Below are positions 12,601 through 41,737 of a stretch of 64,000 bases of DNA, one piece after another; the first letter of the stretch is position 1; every line of letters starts with the position of its first letter. This DNA comes from Bugulina stolonifera (Eukaryota; Bryozoa; Gymnolaemata; Cheilostomatida; Bugulidae): assembly GCA_935421135.1 (NCBI GenBank), contig OW285187.1, positions 32,862,818 through 32,926,817 of the forward strand. The letters run 5' to 3'. The notes beneath the pieces are model-generated. The model was not told where the DNA came from. It searched no databases and saw nothing but the letters and a program-made list of their open reading frames with translations. The translations under genes and the position numbers were made by a program.

Positions 12601-15600
12601 ATGCATTAGTGGTGAGCCACAGGTATATCCTATCTTTAGTACTGGAATATTATACAGCTATTACTAGTATCAATTCACTTTTAGTCACTCCTAGTGATTA
12701 TATTGAAATATTGAACAGCCACCTGCTGCTGTTTATATTGATTATAATAGGAAGTTGGTGTGATGTCATTGCACTATAATGAATATATAGGCTTCCTATC
12801 CCCTGCTGATGGGCATCATACATGTATATTCACCACACCCCCATCCATAACTACAGTGTATTATACTACATGGATTACAAGAGTTATTCTTGTAATTCTG
12901 ATGATGTAATTTAATATTCGTTTAACAAACATTCAATTTCACAACAAATGAATATAAAAGCATTATTGGTAGTAATCAATGATTTTTACTAGTACCATTT
13001 GGCAGGCTTGTCCTTGTTGGTGCAAATGTTCTAGCCATGTGACAAACTGAAGGTCACTCAGAATACATGATATACCTAAAGTCTATTTTGTAATATTGAA
13101 AGCATAATCTCTATTTTCGTATTTTATACTATTTTGCAGTGTTCTTCGGATCGGCATTGCTGCTCGGCACTATGTTCATTCAGAACCATGAAGTGTGTTC
13201 CAAATGAATTTTAACATAGCCTGATTTCCAAGAATCTCTAGTCAACCAATCACTGGTCACGGCAAGATAATCACTACTTATCACTTACAACTATTATTAT
13301 TAGTAGCAAATGTATTATTATATTAGTATAATCTCATTCCTTTATCCCACATCCCGGATCTCCATTAAACCGCAGTAACTACTGAGACTTCAAGTACAGT
13401 GTCACTGTGTACCTCTTGCCAAAAATGTTATGCATAAATAAAATGTATCGAATTTCAGCTTTTAAACTTAAAAAACTTGACATTATGAATTTGGTATCAT
13501 AGGCAATTACACTCAGCATTAGGCCTACCAATTATAGCATTTTGAAGTTGTCCTCACCACGAGAGAGCAAGTTTTACATGCATATTAACTTATGCTACTG
13601 TTTAGTGTTAAATTTATACAAGTTGAATTGTTGATATTTATTTAATTATTGTTGTACAGACATAATAATATATACATGTATGCGCATTTCATTTTTATTT
13701 ATGTCTAATGTTACATTAATAAACAATACATCAAGGATGCCCAAATGTGTCCCTAAGGGACACAGTGTCCCTTTGCATGGATTTTGGTGTCCCTTCATCA
13801 CTTCTCAAATTTTACATGCAAACATGTCTTTTTGTGGCTGAGTAGTAAAAGCAATTACACTGCTCAAGTCACAGTCAAAAGTACATCACAATGTCAAAAA
13901 AATCCCCACATTTGGAAATCCCAAAATATTTATAGCTGACATAGACGTAGTCGTAGATTTCAATCTAAGATCTAAAACCTACAGAAAATTGATGGCCTGA
14001 TTGACCTAATCACAGTGCCAAGAGCTGAAGACAGAGTAAAGTGGAAAGAGCAGCTACCCCAAATTATCTAAAATTGCTGTCAAACTGATGAAAGTCTTTG
14101 GTAGCACATTCTTGTGTGAAAGTTTGCTCAGTCACCTGAACAATATTAGAAGCAAAAATCAGACAAGATTGGCTTACTAACATACCAGACAGCTACTACA
14201 AAGACACAAACTTTAGGATGATGCAAAAGAAAGGACAATTCCATGTCGCCCACTAATAGTTGCGTTCACAGGTGAATCATGTAACATGCATAAAAGATTC
14301 ATTAAAATTTTCATGTAATTTGCTGACATAAATTCTTTTAATCTTAAGGCCGAATCTGACTAGCGAATATTTTTACCGCGTTTCCACCACTTTTGCCAGC
14401 TTGACAACTTTTTTTCCACTGAACAACACATGCTAGCAATGTTTCCTCCATGCACACAATTTCTAGTCTGAGCAAGTGTGCCAATGCAAGTAATTATTTT
14501 TATGTCTCCTATGTGAACACTCACATTATATTCAGTTTTGAATTTTTGTTTACAGATGGAAGTGCGGAATGGTGTCAGTAAACACTTTGCTGGCCAATCA
14601 GAAGCCAGCGTTATTGAAAGTGAAACATGAAATATTAAACATAGCATGCCTGATATTTAGAGAACAAGGCATTTTCACTCAATTTTGTGACGTTCCACCA
14701 TCAATTCGCGGCGAATAACAGCGCAAAATTCGCCAGTTTCTACCTTTATTTTTTTCATGTACTCCAAAAAGTATGACTATTGCTGTTATACTTTGGTTGA
14801 AACAAATTCAATGAATACACATGTTATAGCTATAAAATAACTCGTATCATGATCAAATAGCCCATTTAATAACTGTATAAATACAGCAGCATAACTTGTC
14901 TCTAGGTGTCCCTTCCCCTGGTGCACCTTTAGAATTTGTCCCTTTCCACCAAAAAGTTTGGGCATCCCTGCAATACATCATTGCAAGATTGATGTATGTA
15001 AATTACTATTGTACTTACTGAAAATGATGACTTTTTCCCCATGTTGTTTGGCAACAGACAATTGGTCAGATAACCAAGCTAACTGATCCTTTCCTACGGC
15101 ACCATTGTACTTCAGGAATCGTTTGTTCTCCCCTTCAAGCCCCGTAGGACTGTTCAGATCAGAGTTTGTGTTGACAGCCAAGTAGTCCTTACAGTGTATA
15201 AAAACCTCATCATCCTTTGCTCTGCCTAGCATAGCAATGTCATACGAGTCTAAACTGATAATTCTCAAGTTTTGATACACAACAGAATAGTAACCCTTGT
15301 TTGAGCCATGAGGAATAGATGGGCGAATAAGGTGTTGCACAGCCTGTTCGTGACTGAAATTATAGAGATCGTGGTTACCAATGGTATGGTGAACAGGTAT
15401 ACCTCCCTTATTAAAGACTTCTAGGACTTTGCTCATAGCTTCTTCTGATTCCCGCCTACTCTTACCATCTATGAGGTCACCAAGCTGTAAAACAAACCCG
15501 GCATTGTTTTCTCTAAAATCTGTTAGAGCCTGCTCTATGTGACGGAGGCTGTTTCGGTAGAATCTCTTACGTATGGGTGGGAAAAGTGGTAAGGCATCAT

Positions 15601-15670
15601 CATGATCAGCGTATTGAATATCCGATACAATTCCAAAAGTAAATACGGCAGCTGATGAGTCGTTTTCCAT
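9610..15670 (-). CDS. ADPRM: manganese-dependent ADP-ribose/CDP-alcohol diphosphatase (ADPRM)
   Basis: Two coding exons, 15670-15019 and 9902-9610, join at phase 1 across a 5.1-kb GT-AG intron to give 314 residues (the human protein is about 340). The product is a metallophosphoesterase of the ADPRM family, which is known to hydrolyse ADP-ribose, CDP-choline and related diphosphates with Mn2+. Metal-binding motifs are visible in order: SDIQYAD near the N terminus, LGDLID, GNHDLYN, FSHCG formed across the splice junction, and AGHNHHYE. The C-terminal GVIETPPGEKAWA matches the family signature that follows the last histidines. The ATG at 15670 sits a few residues before the first motif, as expected. 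The large intron contains a complete gene on the other strand and a hAT relic ending 48 nt from the splice donor. Identification is firm; substrate is inferred from the family. Confidence 0.9.
10373..10422 (+). promoter_or_regulatory. CCAAT and TATA elements of the nested knottin gene
   Basis: A CCAAT box at 10373-10377 is followed by TATAAATA at 10415-10422. This predicts a start site near 10445-10450, just upstream of a short untranslated exon that ends at the GTGAGT donor at 10508. Confidence 0.6.
10446..13442 (+). CDS. secreted peptide with two tandem cystine-knot (ICK) domains, nested in the ADPRM intron
   Basis: Four exons: untranslated about 10446-10507, then coding 10687-10797, 12181-12303 and 13140-13214 (stop 13212-13214), 102 codons. 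All three coding pieces join in phase 0 at GT-AG sites, and AATAAA follows at 13437-13442. Residues 1-24 form a signal peptide with a Val/Leu-rich core, cleaved probably near STC. The rest has 12 cysteines in two six-cysteine sets: Cys 31, 38, 44, 45, 49, 60 (x6-x5-CC-x3-x10) and Cys 72, 79, 85, 86, 90, 97 (x6-x5-CC-x3-x6). This is the C-C-CC-C-C spacing of inhibitor cystine-knot peptides. Both introns fall directly before the second cysteine of a domain, pointing to internal duplication. Knottins can be channel ligands, protease inhibitors or defence peptides; none can be chosen from sequence, and toxicity is not implied. The intervening introns carry nothing I recognise. Confidence 0.75.
13437..13442 (+). 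terminator. polyadenylation signal of the nested knottin gene
   Basis: A canonical AATAAA lies about 225 nt after the stop codon and is the first such hexamer downstream. Confidence 0.6.
13732..14970. mobile_element. hAT-family DNA transposon relic (1.24 kb)
   Basis: The terminal inverted repeats are CAAGGATGCCCAAA on the left and, read inward, CAGGGATGCCCAAA on the right, one mismatch in 14. The element is flanked by an exact 8-bp target-site duplication, CAATACAT (13724-13731 and 14971-14978), the hAT hallmark. Inside, on the plus strand near 14089-14175, a degenerate frame reads MKVFGSTFLCESLLSHLNN, like the C-terminal FGSTYLCE..FS region of hAT transposases, then meets stops. It is a non-autonomous copy in the ADPRM intron, ending 48 nt from exon 1. 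Confidence 0.88.
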
Positions 15671-17640
15671 TGATCATACAGTATGATTTTGTCTACAAAA
15701 TCACGAATAAAGATTCGTATTAGTACCAGTGGGTTAGTCCATATTTGAACTGGAATTGTGGAGTAAAATGATTAATTAAAGCAGAACCTAGTCAAAAAGA
15801 CGGTCATATAGGGTATCAACAGGGTAAAATTGCAATCATAATAATATATATATATATAATAATAATGCATATCCAATAATGCAATATGCATATTTATAGT
15901 CAAGTGGCCCCTCCGTCTCTCAGACTCTACGTGGAGGCAATTTTGTATAAAAAATGTCACATTTTCTGTAGTGAGATATTTTTCGGACTGCAATAAAGCA
16001 GCTCTACATCTTTGCTGGAAACCTATAGAACCATCTAGGAATCTTCTAGCCTAGTTCCATGGAGGAACTGAGTGCCTGGAGAATTTAGTGACCAGTGTAA
16101 TCTTATAGACACATCGGGCCTAGAGCAGAGTCAAGTCTAGCCATGCACACAGTCATATAATTAAATGTGAGGAGCACGTCGGACCTGTTGGTCAGTAGTA
16201 GAAGTGGATTCGTAAGACTCTGGTTAGCGATCTGGCATTGTTGAGTTGGCTTTTGGCTTTATTGGGCCAGTACCTAGTGGTGTGTTGGCTGTGCGCTTTA
16301 TTTAAATATTATGTTTCACACGGTTTTTTACTCTAAAGTTCGGTCTTTGTGGGAATAACTTCTGTTCAATTCTCACAATCGAACATTACAGTACACATTT
16401 CGGCGATCTTCATGGATACAAACCAGCAGTGAAAAAAACATGTTTTCAGTTCTCTAGACTCTAGACCAGTGACTGTGGTGTCAAAGATACCTACTTTTAC
16501 TAGAGTAGAGAGTGATAGTAAGTAATAGTAAGATGGTTTCAACAGTCTGTCGAATTACCTGTCGAATTATCTGTCGATGTTATCATCACACTAGACCACC
16601 CTAGAGGGTGGAAGGGGTGTGCCGCATATGGTTAATGGGTTAATCAATTAGCGGACAGTATTCATACTATTGGGGTATGTCTTTGTCAGTATTGACTGAA
16701 CAGGACTATCTAGCCTGACTGTGTGTAGGTTGCGGTTGTAGGCCGTTCAGTTAGAACTCTTGGGTTGGCTCCAATCCTCATATCTCTTATAGTACTTTGG
16801 TAGAAAACTATTGAGATACCGGTTGCTGTTTGCCCCTATCGACCGGGGGAGCCCCAAGAACTGGGAGCGGGTCTGTACCGTTTCCACTGCTGGTTGGGCC
16901 AGTACAAACGTAGATCATCATATGCCGCGTTGAGGGCAATAGAATAAGGATCATGGCCTATGGGTGCAGCACTTACTAATAATGGGTTACCTAAATTTAT
17001 CCAATCAAAAACTTCATGGGATTCATGACAAAACAATAATATTATCAAGCATCAACTACCATTGACAAGAAAAGTACAAATCCTTTTATTTATAATGTAT
17101 TTTTAGCAAGGAATATATTTATTTTCTTTTGCAAATGTAATTCCTTCATGGGCACAGTCAAAACCATAGAGGTAACTCTATGGCCAAAACAATTGAGGAT
17201 GTGTTTCGTTACCAACGACCTGTTCTATGACACAGACTAAAAAAAGTTCGGAGAGGTAATTGCAGTTTGGTCAAGGACAAACCTTCAATCATAGCTTCAG
17301 CTCTTTACATTATTAGGCGCATAGCATTATAGTGCCGCACCAACTTATCTCAGCTTAAGATCCCAGTCTAATAGTTTTTCCACATTTACCATAGTTTGTA
17401 GAATTTCTAGGGAACTTTGATATTTACCACAAAATTATACCGTTTTGATTTACCAGAGTCGTTGATTGTGACACAATCATAGTGTTATCCATGGGTACAA
17501 TGACAATTCAAACAACGGCTCTGTGGTTATTTACTAAAACGAGTGGGACTGTGATCTACTTGATTGATTTAATAAAAAAATCAATAAAAATATAAATTTT
17601 AATTTAATTTCCGAGTTGTTCATGTAATTATTATTATTAT
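15671..17640. other. intergenic region upstream of ADPRM and TMEM186
   Basis: ADPRM and TMEM186 are transcribed away from each other across this interval. It includes a poly-TA run near 15845-15860 and an imperfect inverted repeat around 17457-17525. A 70-codon minus-strand frame at 16836-17048 has no recognisable family. No defined promoter elements could be assigned. Confidence 0.4.
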
Positions 17641-18238
17641 CAGAGATGTGCAAGTTTTATTTTGGAAACTCCAGTTTCCATGGCCAACTCTTAGTTGTGA
17701 CTCTTCAAGTTACAAGTCAATTCTTTCAGTGACAGATCAAAACTTTCAAGTTACGAGTTGAATATTTACATGTTCCCAGAAACTCAAGTTGTTGTCAAGT
17801 TATCCAAGTTAACTACAAGCAAGTTTCAATTCAATTCTTTTCTTGTTTAACTCGAGTCTTTTTATAGAGTTATTGGGTTATTATTTAGCTTATGGTGAAA
17901 TGTTGTTAGGAAATTGTGTTAGAAGTTCAAATTTCAAAGCAAAATGTCACAGTTTTAGTGCAAAATGTCTTATAATTGTGGTTGTGGTTGGTGGTTATAA
18001 CTGTGGTTGCTTCTATTCATTACAATTCACAGCTGCCCAATGAAAACTCGAGTTATTGAATATTTCAACATAATGATGTGTGAGTTGAGAGTCTTTGATC
18101 ATAGCCATAATTCAATTACAATTCAAGTTACAAGTTTTTGACAGCTGTATATTCAAGTTACGAGTCTTTCTAATAAGCCATAAAATGTTGCTTGAATTAA
18201 CTCGAGTGCGAGTCTTTAACTCGAGTCTGGCATCTCTG
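17641..18238. mobile_element. hAT-like MITE (598 bp)
   Basis: The ends are CAGAGATG and, inverted, CATCTCTG, flanked on both sides by ATTATTAT (17633-17640 and 18239-18246), consistent with an 8-bp hAT target-site duplication. The duplication is low-complexity, so chance is possible. The interior consists of repeated short motifs, CAAGTTAC, TACGAGT and AACTCGAGT, as in subterminal-repeat-rich hAT MITEs. No coding capacity is seen. Confidence 0.7.
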
Positions 18239-18246
18239 ATTATTAT

Positions 18247-18947
18247 TATACAGAATATTCATATTACTGGTATTTGACATCCCAACCTCAAGCCCTTGAT
18301 ATGTTAATGAATTTTTTTACTAAGTTTCACCGGGACCGTGGGTATGTGTAGACAAAGATGCATTGTATTGTTGTGCTAATTGTGATCTGGAGATATAAAA
18401 CACCTAATCATACTTTCAAAGCAAGAAATTTCGTATTTAAAGCTTTTTTTAACAGGAATCTAGTTTCCAGGATAGCTAGGTTAAGTTAGTTCCACTGATT
18501 GAAATTGGGGAGATCAGCATTTGGGTGGGGTGAAGTACCAAAATTTGAGCTGAAGATCGGGAAGCCTCCAGTGGAATCAGGAAGACTTAATCAGCCTGCT
18601 ATTTTCTCAGTTAATGGTCAAAGCTGTAATTTGAGCCTTGGTGGTTTTTAAACTTGCAGGACCACAAGCTCTCCTGGCGAAGCAAGCATAAATAGTATAC
18701 AGGAAAAGATTGGTGACATTTCCTATTAGGGTTGAGGTCAGTCTTTGTAGGTGCCCAATAGCAGGCTACTTTTGCTCATTTCAGGTGCTCCCATTATAAA
18801 CATCAAACATTATAAAGCGCTAGAGGGATGTGTTCAATTTTCATGTTTTACATATAGGCCCATAGACTGCTGTTGCTAGCAATTTGTATTTTCACAACAA
18901 AGTAAATGATACAATTAATATACTGTATACCACCGATATTCATTTAG
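18247..18947. other. TMEM186: 5' flank of TMEM186
   Basis: About 700 bp without other features. TTCATTTAG lies immediately before the TMEM186 ATG and resembles a splice acceptor, so a 5' untranslated exon may lie upstream. No TATA box is clear. Confidence 0.35.
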
Positions 18948-19544
18948 ATGCTGACAAAGCTAGTTGGAAAGATCCACAGCAGGACCCTGACATCTGCCAT
19001 TAACAAACACATAGTTAGACATGTTGCTAGCTCAGACAAAGGAACCAACCCTTCTAGAAACAGCAATGACAATTACCAGCTTGTCTACAGGTTCCCATAC
19101 ATTCTTCCTGTTCGATTCCTGGCTAGATTCAAAATATATCAGACTGTTGCTACACTAGCCTGTGTACCACTGTTCCAGTCTTCAACTTTTCAAGAGCAAT
19201 TAGGGTCTGATGTAGTAAACTCTGTGACTGCAGCAGCTGTGCTGGCGTTATGTACCCTGTATTATCTAAGTAATATCGCAAGGAAGTTAGTGTGCATCAT
19301 TTCAATAGACAACGATGCTGATGTGGTGAGATTGGGTAGGCTGACATTCTGGGGTAACCGTAGAAACATAGTAGTTCCAGTTGGCAATATTGTCCCACTC
19401 GCAGAAGTAAATACCTCCCATAATGATATTTATACTGATATTAAGACCTCTGATGGCTCTGTCCAGTTATATTTACCTATAAGGTTTGGAGTAGTGCATG
19501 ATGTGGAGCAGTTTGAATACATTTTTGGTAGGTTGCAAAAGTAA
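18948..19544 (+). CDS. TMEM186: transmembrane protein 186, mitochondrial complex I assembly factor
   Basis: A single coding exon of 198 codons. The product resembles TMEM186, an inner-membrane protein known to belong to the MCIA module that builds the ND2/ND3 part of respiratory complex I. Diagnostic stretches are YRFPYILPVRFLARFKIYQT (about residues 47-66) before the first membrane segment, and RLGRLTFWGNRRNIVVPVGN (about 127-147) after the second. Two hydrophobic segments are visible: TVATLACVPLF and the Ala/Val/Leu-rich stretch ending in LCTLYYL. The basic, Ser/Thr-containing N terminus fits a mitochondrial presequence. The length is close to vertebrate TMEM186 (about 210). The ATG is the first in frame and is preceded by a possible splice acceptor. 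Divergent from ADPRM, convergent with SNRNP200. Confidence 0.87.
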   Translation: MLTKLVGKIHSRTLTSAINKHIVRHVASSDKGTNPSRNSNDNYQLVYRFPYILPVRFLARFKIYQTVATLACVPLFQSSTFQEQLGSDVVNSVTAAAVLALCTLYYLSNIARKLVCIISIDNDADVVRLGRLTFWGNRRNIVVPVGNIVPLAEVNTSHNDIYTDIKTSDGSVQLYLPIRFGVVHDVEQFEYIFGRLQK

Positions 19545-19815
19545 ATCATAATTTATATGTTTTATATTTCAGTTAATGTGTTATTGCAAATGTTATAAGA
19601 GATGAAAAATGTGGTTATTCATGTAAAATGTATAATACAGTTTTATATATACAATAAGACTACATGCTCACAACCCCATTGGCATCAAAGTTGTACAATT
19701 CCAAACCACTGCCTGTACATGTAATCAATGCAGGTTTCCATCCCAGTAGTGACAGTCTATAACAATACACACATCTCTACAACAGGACATAATACAGTCA
19801 GAGATGGGTTAGTGC

Positions 19816-38444
<18,629 letters not shown>

Positions 38445-40637
38445 TGTGTTCTATTATCACGTCACCTAAGAAATTATATTATAATTATGTAGTTTCTTAA
38501 GACAAGACAGGACGTATTGGGCTTCAGTGCATCATCATAACGGTATAATTATTGAAATATTCATCTCATGTTCATTTAGATTTTTCTTTTCTTCGATCCT
38601 AATCGTAATGTCAAGGTTGTTATTATACGAACCAGTATTTATCACCTTGTTTTATTCTGTTGTTTGCGCCTTGAAAATAATTACTTTTGCAATTTTATGA
38701 CTAAAGATATGCGTACCGCATATTCTACAGGGCTAATTACATCGAACCAAAATAACGCGCTTCACCACTTGAAGCCGAGGCTATGTAAAACTTTGTTGTT
38801 GGAGAGCGTAATACGTTTCAGTTAGTTCACAACCGGCTGGTGAAGTCAATAAAAGGTTTGGTTATAAAATTGTTGAATTAAAGTCATTATTATTATGCAC
38901 TTATCAGTACAGAAGTTATATACTTTTGTTAATCAAAACCTCAAACTTGTGCATGATAATATAGCGTATAAACTTAAAGGTTCAAAATGTCAACACCCAT
39001 ATGTAGCGTTCTAAATAAAATAGATGACATCGACTCATTTTTCTCAGTCCGAGTCTCAGTCTGAATCTCTTCTGTCTTGTTTGTTGACAGTTATTTGAAG
39101 TGCAGCCACACTTGTACTAATTTTTCAACATGGTCAAGCAATATATCATCCTGAAGCTAGAAGTGTAATCTATTGAACAGTGCTAACTAATCTTTGATCA
39201 GACTGTATCTTTAAGTTTTCGAGTTTGTTTAAATGACCATTATCTTATGATAATGATATGATTGTCAAGTCTTCATCTAATAATTGGGATCTTTATTTAT
39301 ATGATTATTTTTTTGTTGTGAAGTATAATAATGTTATTATTATTGCACAACTGATACCCTGGGAAGGGAGACAAAAGAATGAACTCGTCAAATTACTAAC
39401 TAATGCATGCTCTTGCTAATGAAGAACCTCACCCAGCCCTATGTACATCTTATAATCCTGGTTATGAATGATTTGCTTATCCAACAAAATTACTTGGATC
39501 GCAATATTCAAACACGAACCCAGTCAACAGGACTAAAATTAATTAGTGCTAGCATCACCCAAGGCTACAAAACAATATTTTCCTGCCAAGGACTGTTAGA
39601 GATTTGAAGATCAGACAAGTCTGGCTATCAAAATAACACCTAACACCACATAATAGGTGCAGTGTAATGCAGAAACTTTGACAATGATTGATGGCAGTGA
39701 AATATGCGAAATTAATATAAATATTGCCTGAGAACGGTTTCAAACTAAACGCACCTACATGTATGGGGTCTAGTCTGATGATGTACTCTGCATAAGTCCA
39801 TGTAGCCTTCATTCCCAAAATATAGCCCTAGGCCTAATATTATAATATGCTATTAAGTTATGCAATGCAACAAATGTAAACATATTTTCACTGATTGAAT
39901 TCTCTCAATAAATAATCAACCCTCCCCTGCAACAAATAATTTTATGGGCATATCATTATCATTAAATTTTTATATCCTATGAAAATTATATATATATTTT
40001 GTAAATGAAGGAATTTATCAATAAAATACAAGCAGAACAAAAGAGACTTCTCAAAACTCACTGTCCTAGAGCCGCCTACATGCAATGCTATTCAAATATA
40101 ATTCAAGTGATTGAATAAAATTAATTTACTAGAAACTTTAGTACACTAGGGGTGGCACAACTTATAATTGCGAGACTTATTCTGTTATTAAGTAATAAGT
40201 CTAAGGGGGATCCGATCTAAAGCATTTAATCTAATAATAAGTAATAGTATCTTGTAAAAACATTTGAATCTTTGGGAAAATGGTGAAATATACAGTGTAT
40301 GTTCTGCTTGACCTGCTCATGGCCACGTTTGTTTGTATAAATGACAAAGATTGGAGGGAAAGATATGTAACTTATATCTTCCCATTCACCGTTTCTGTAC
40401 ATAGTCTTTTCACTGCACACATGTTGTGGAATAGTTGTGAGTGATTGTCATTTATGTTTACACAAGTAGAGAATTTGTATAATAGACCTATTAGAAATTG
40501 TCCGTTTCAACTCAAATGTTTAGCCCCAACAAGTATTTGACAGTTTTGCTTACATATTATATATACATCTGATTCTCTTTGCTACATTATACAAGTAGGG
40601 CCTATAGGAAATCAGTATTTTGACTGTTTCATTGCAG
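38445..40637. promoter_or_regulatory. divergent intergenic region between SNRNP200 and COX6B
   Basis: The two genes are head-to-head and their coding starts are 2.2 kb apart. The COX6B ATG follows a good splice acceptor (TTGCAG at 40632-40637), so an untranslated exon and the true promoter probably lie within this interval. I see no TATA box that decides a start site. The rest is AT-rich without recognisable genes. Confidence 0.4.
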
Positions 40638-40647
40638 GTCTGTCAAT

Positions 40648-41222
40648 ATGTCTGAACAGAAGTTTACTGAAAAGAACTGGCCAGGAACTGTCCCTTTTGA
40701 TGCTAGGTTTCCTAACCAAAACCAGACCAGGTTGGCTATTTCTTATACTCCTGCAGTTTGTCGAATACTTGTAGTATTCATATTTTAGTCAAACTACATC
40801 TACATGTATTATAGTCACACGAAAGCTTTCACTCTGTAAGGATGTTGATGGTTCTTCACTTTCAATACACTGTATAACTCATATATTTTCAGACATTGCT
40901 ATCAGAACTTTCTCGACTTCCACAGATGCCATGTGAAGTTTGGAGAAGACCATGCCCCCTGTGAATATTTCAAATGGGCTTACAAAAATATGTGCCCACC
41001 CCAGTGGGTATGTAATTGATGTTATCTACTGCATGTTGTTTAGTTTATATACACAGCACTCCTAAACATTATAATAATTATTGCAAATTAAAATAGTCTC
41101 TAGCTTTCCTTTGAAACAGTTAACTATAATATATGTGTATATTGTATTGTTTTATGTTTCAGTACAACAAGTGGGAGGAGCAAGTTGAAGCTGGAACATT
41201 CGCAGGAAATATTAAGGGCTGA
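40648..41222 (+). CDS. COX6B: cytochrome c oxidase subunit 6B
   Basis: Three coding exons, 40648-40730, 40893-41007 and 41163-41222, join in phase to give 85 residues (human COX6B1 has 86). COX6B is a small intermembrane-space subunit that clamps the two monomers of respiratory complex IV. The conserved FDARFPNQNQTR precedes a CX9C pair (C-YQNFLDFHR-C) and a CX10C pair (C-EYFKWAYKNM-C), the twin disulphides imported by the Mia40 route. The end W-x-x-x-E-x-x-EAGTFAGNIKG matches the family. The start at MSEQKF is preceded by a splice acceptor 10 nt upstream, implying a 5' untranslated exon. It is head-to-head with SNRNP200 and tail-to-tail with KATNIP. Confidence 0.95.
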
Positions 41223-41316
41223 TAGGAAAGTTTCAATATAGACATGGGTTAACAACTTGCTTTTGATTGTATTTATGTCATGATAACTCACTTATTGTAG
41301 GTGTTTCTTTAAATCT

Positions 41317-41322
41317 ATTAAA
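41317..41322 (+). terminator. COX6B: ATTAAA polyadenylation signal of COX6B
   Basis: ATTAAA lies about 95 nt after the COX6B stop codon. It is a common variant hexamer, and no closer AATAAA is present. Confidence 0.45.
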
Positions 41323-41737
41323 ATAGATATAATTGTAAAATACAGTTTTGTGTAAAAACTAAAATATATTATTGTTAAAGAACTACACTTTGTTGTGTTG
41401 TGGATGGACTAATTTGTTGCTTTGAAAAAAAGGTTCTATGCAAAGTTGTTATATACGAGTAGTTGAAATGTATGGTAACAGTACATCAACTGTCAACATG
41501 TATGTACAAAATAACACTAATGAAAATGGACTTGTAGCTATCAAATATTGTTATGTCACCTCCTGTTGCCAGTTGGTCTTTTCTGCACACTTGTTTTTGG
41601 CCGCAGTGCTACAAAACACAAAAATTTTGTACACATGATGTATTCTACTCAGTATTTACATGTATTACAATAATATTATTATTTAGGTAAATTTTCTGAT
41701 TGTATAGTTTACGGGTTTACATATCCAATTACTAGCT

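Noticed and set aside
14089..14175. hAT transposase as a functional gene
   Set aside because: Only a short C-terminal-like fragment remains and it runs into stops, so it is annotated as part of a dead element.
16836..17048. 70-codon minus-strand frame upstream of TMEM186
   Set aside because: No family resemblance and no promoter or splice context; could be a repeat relic.
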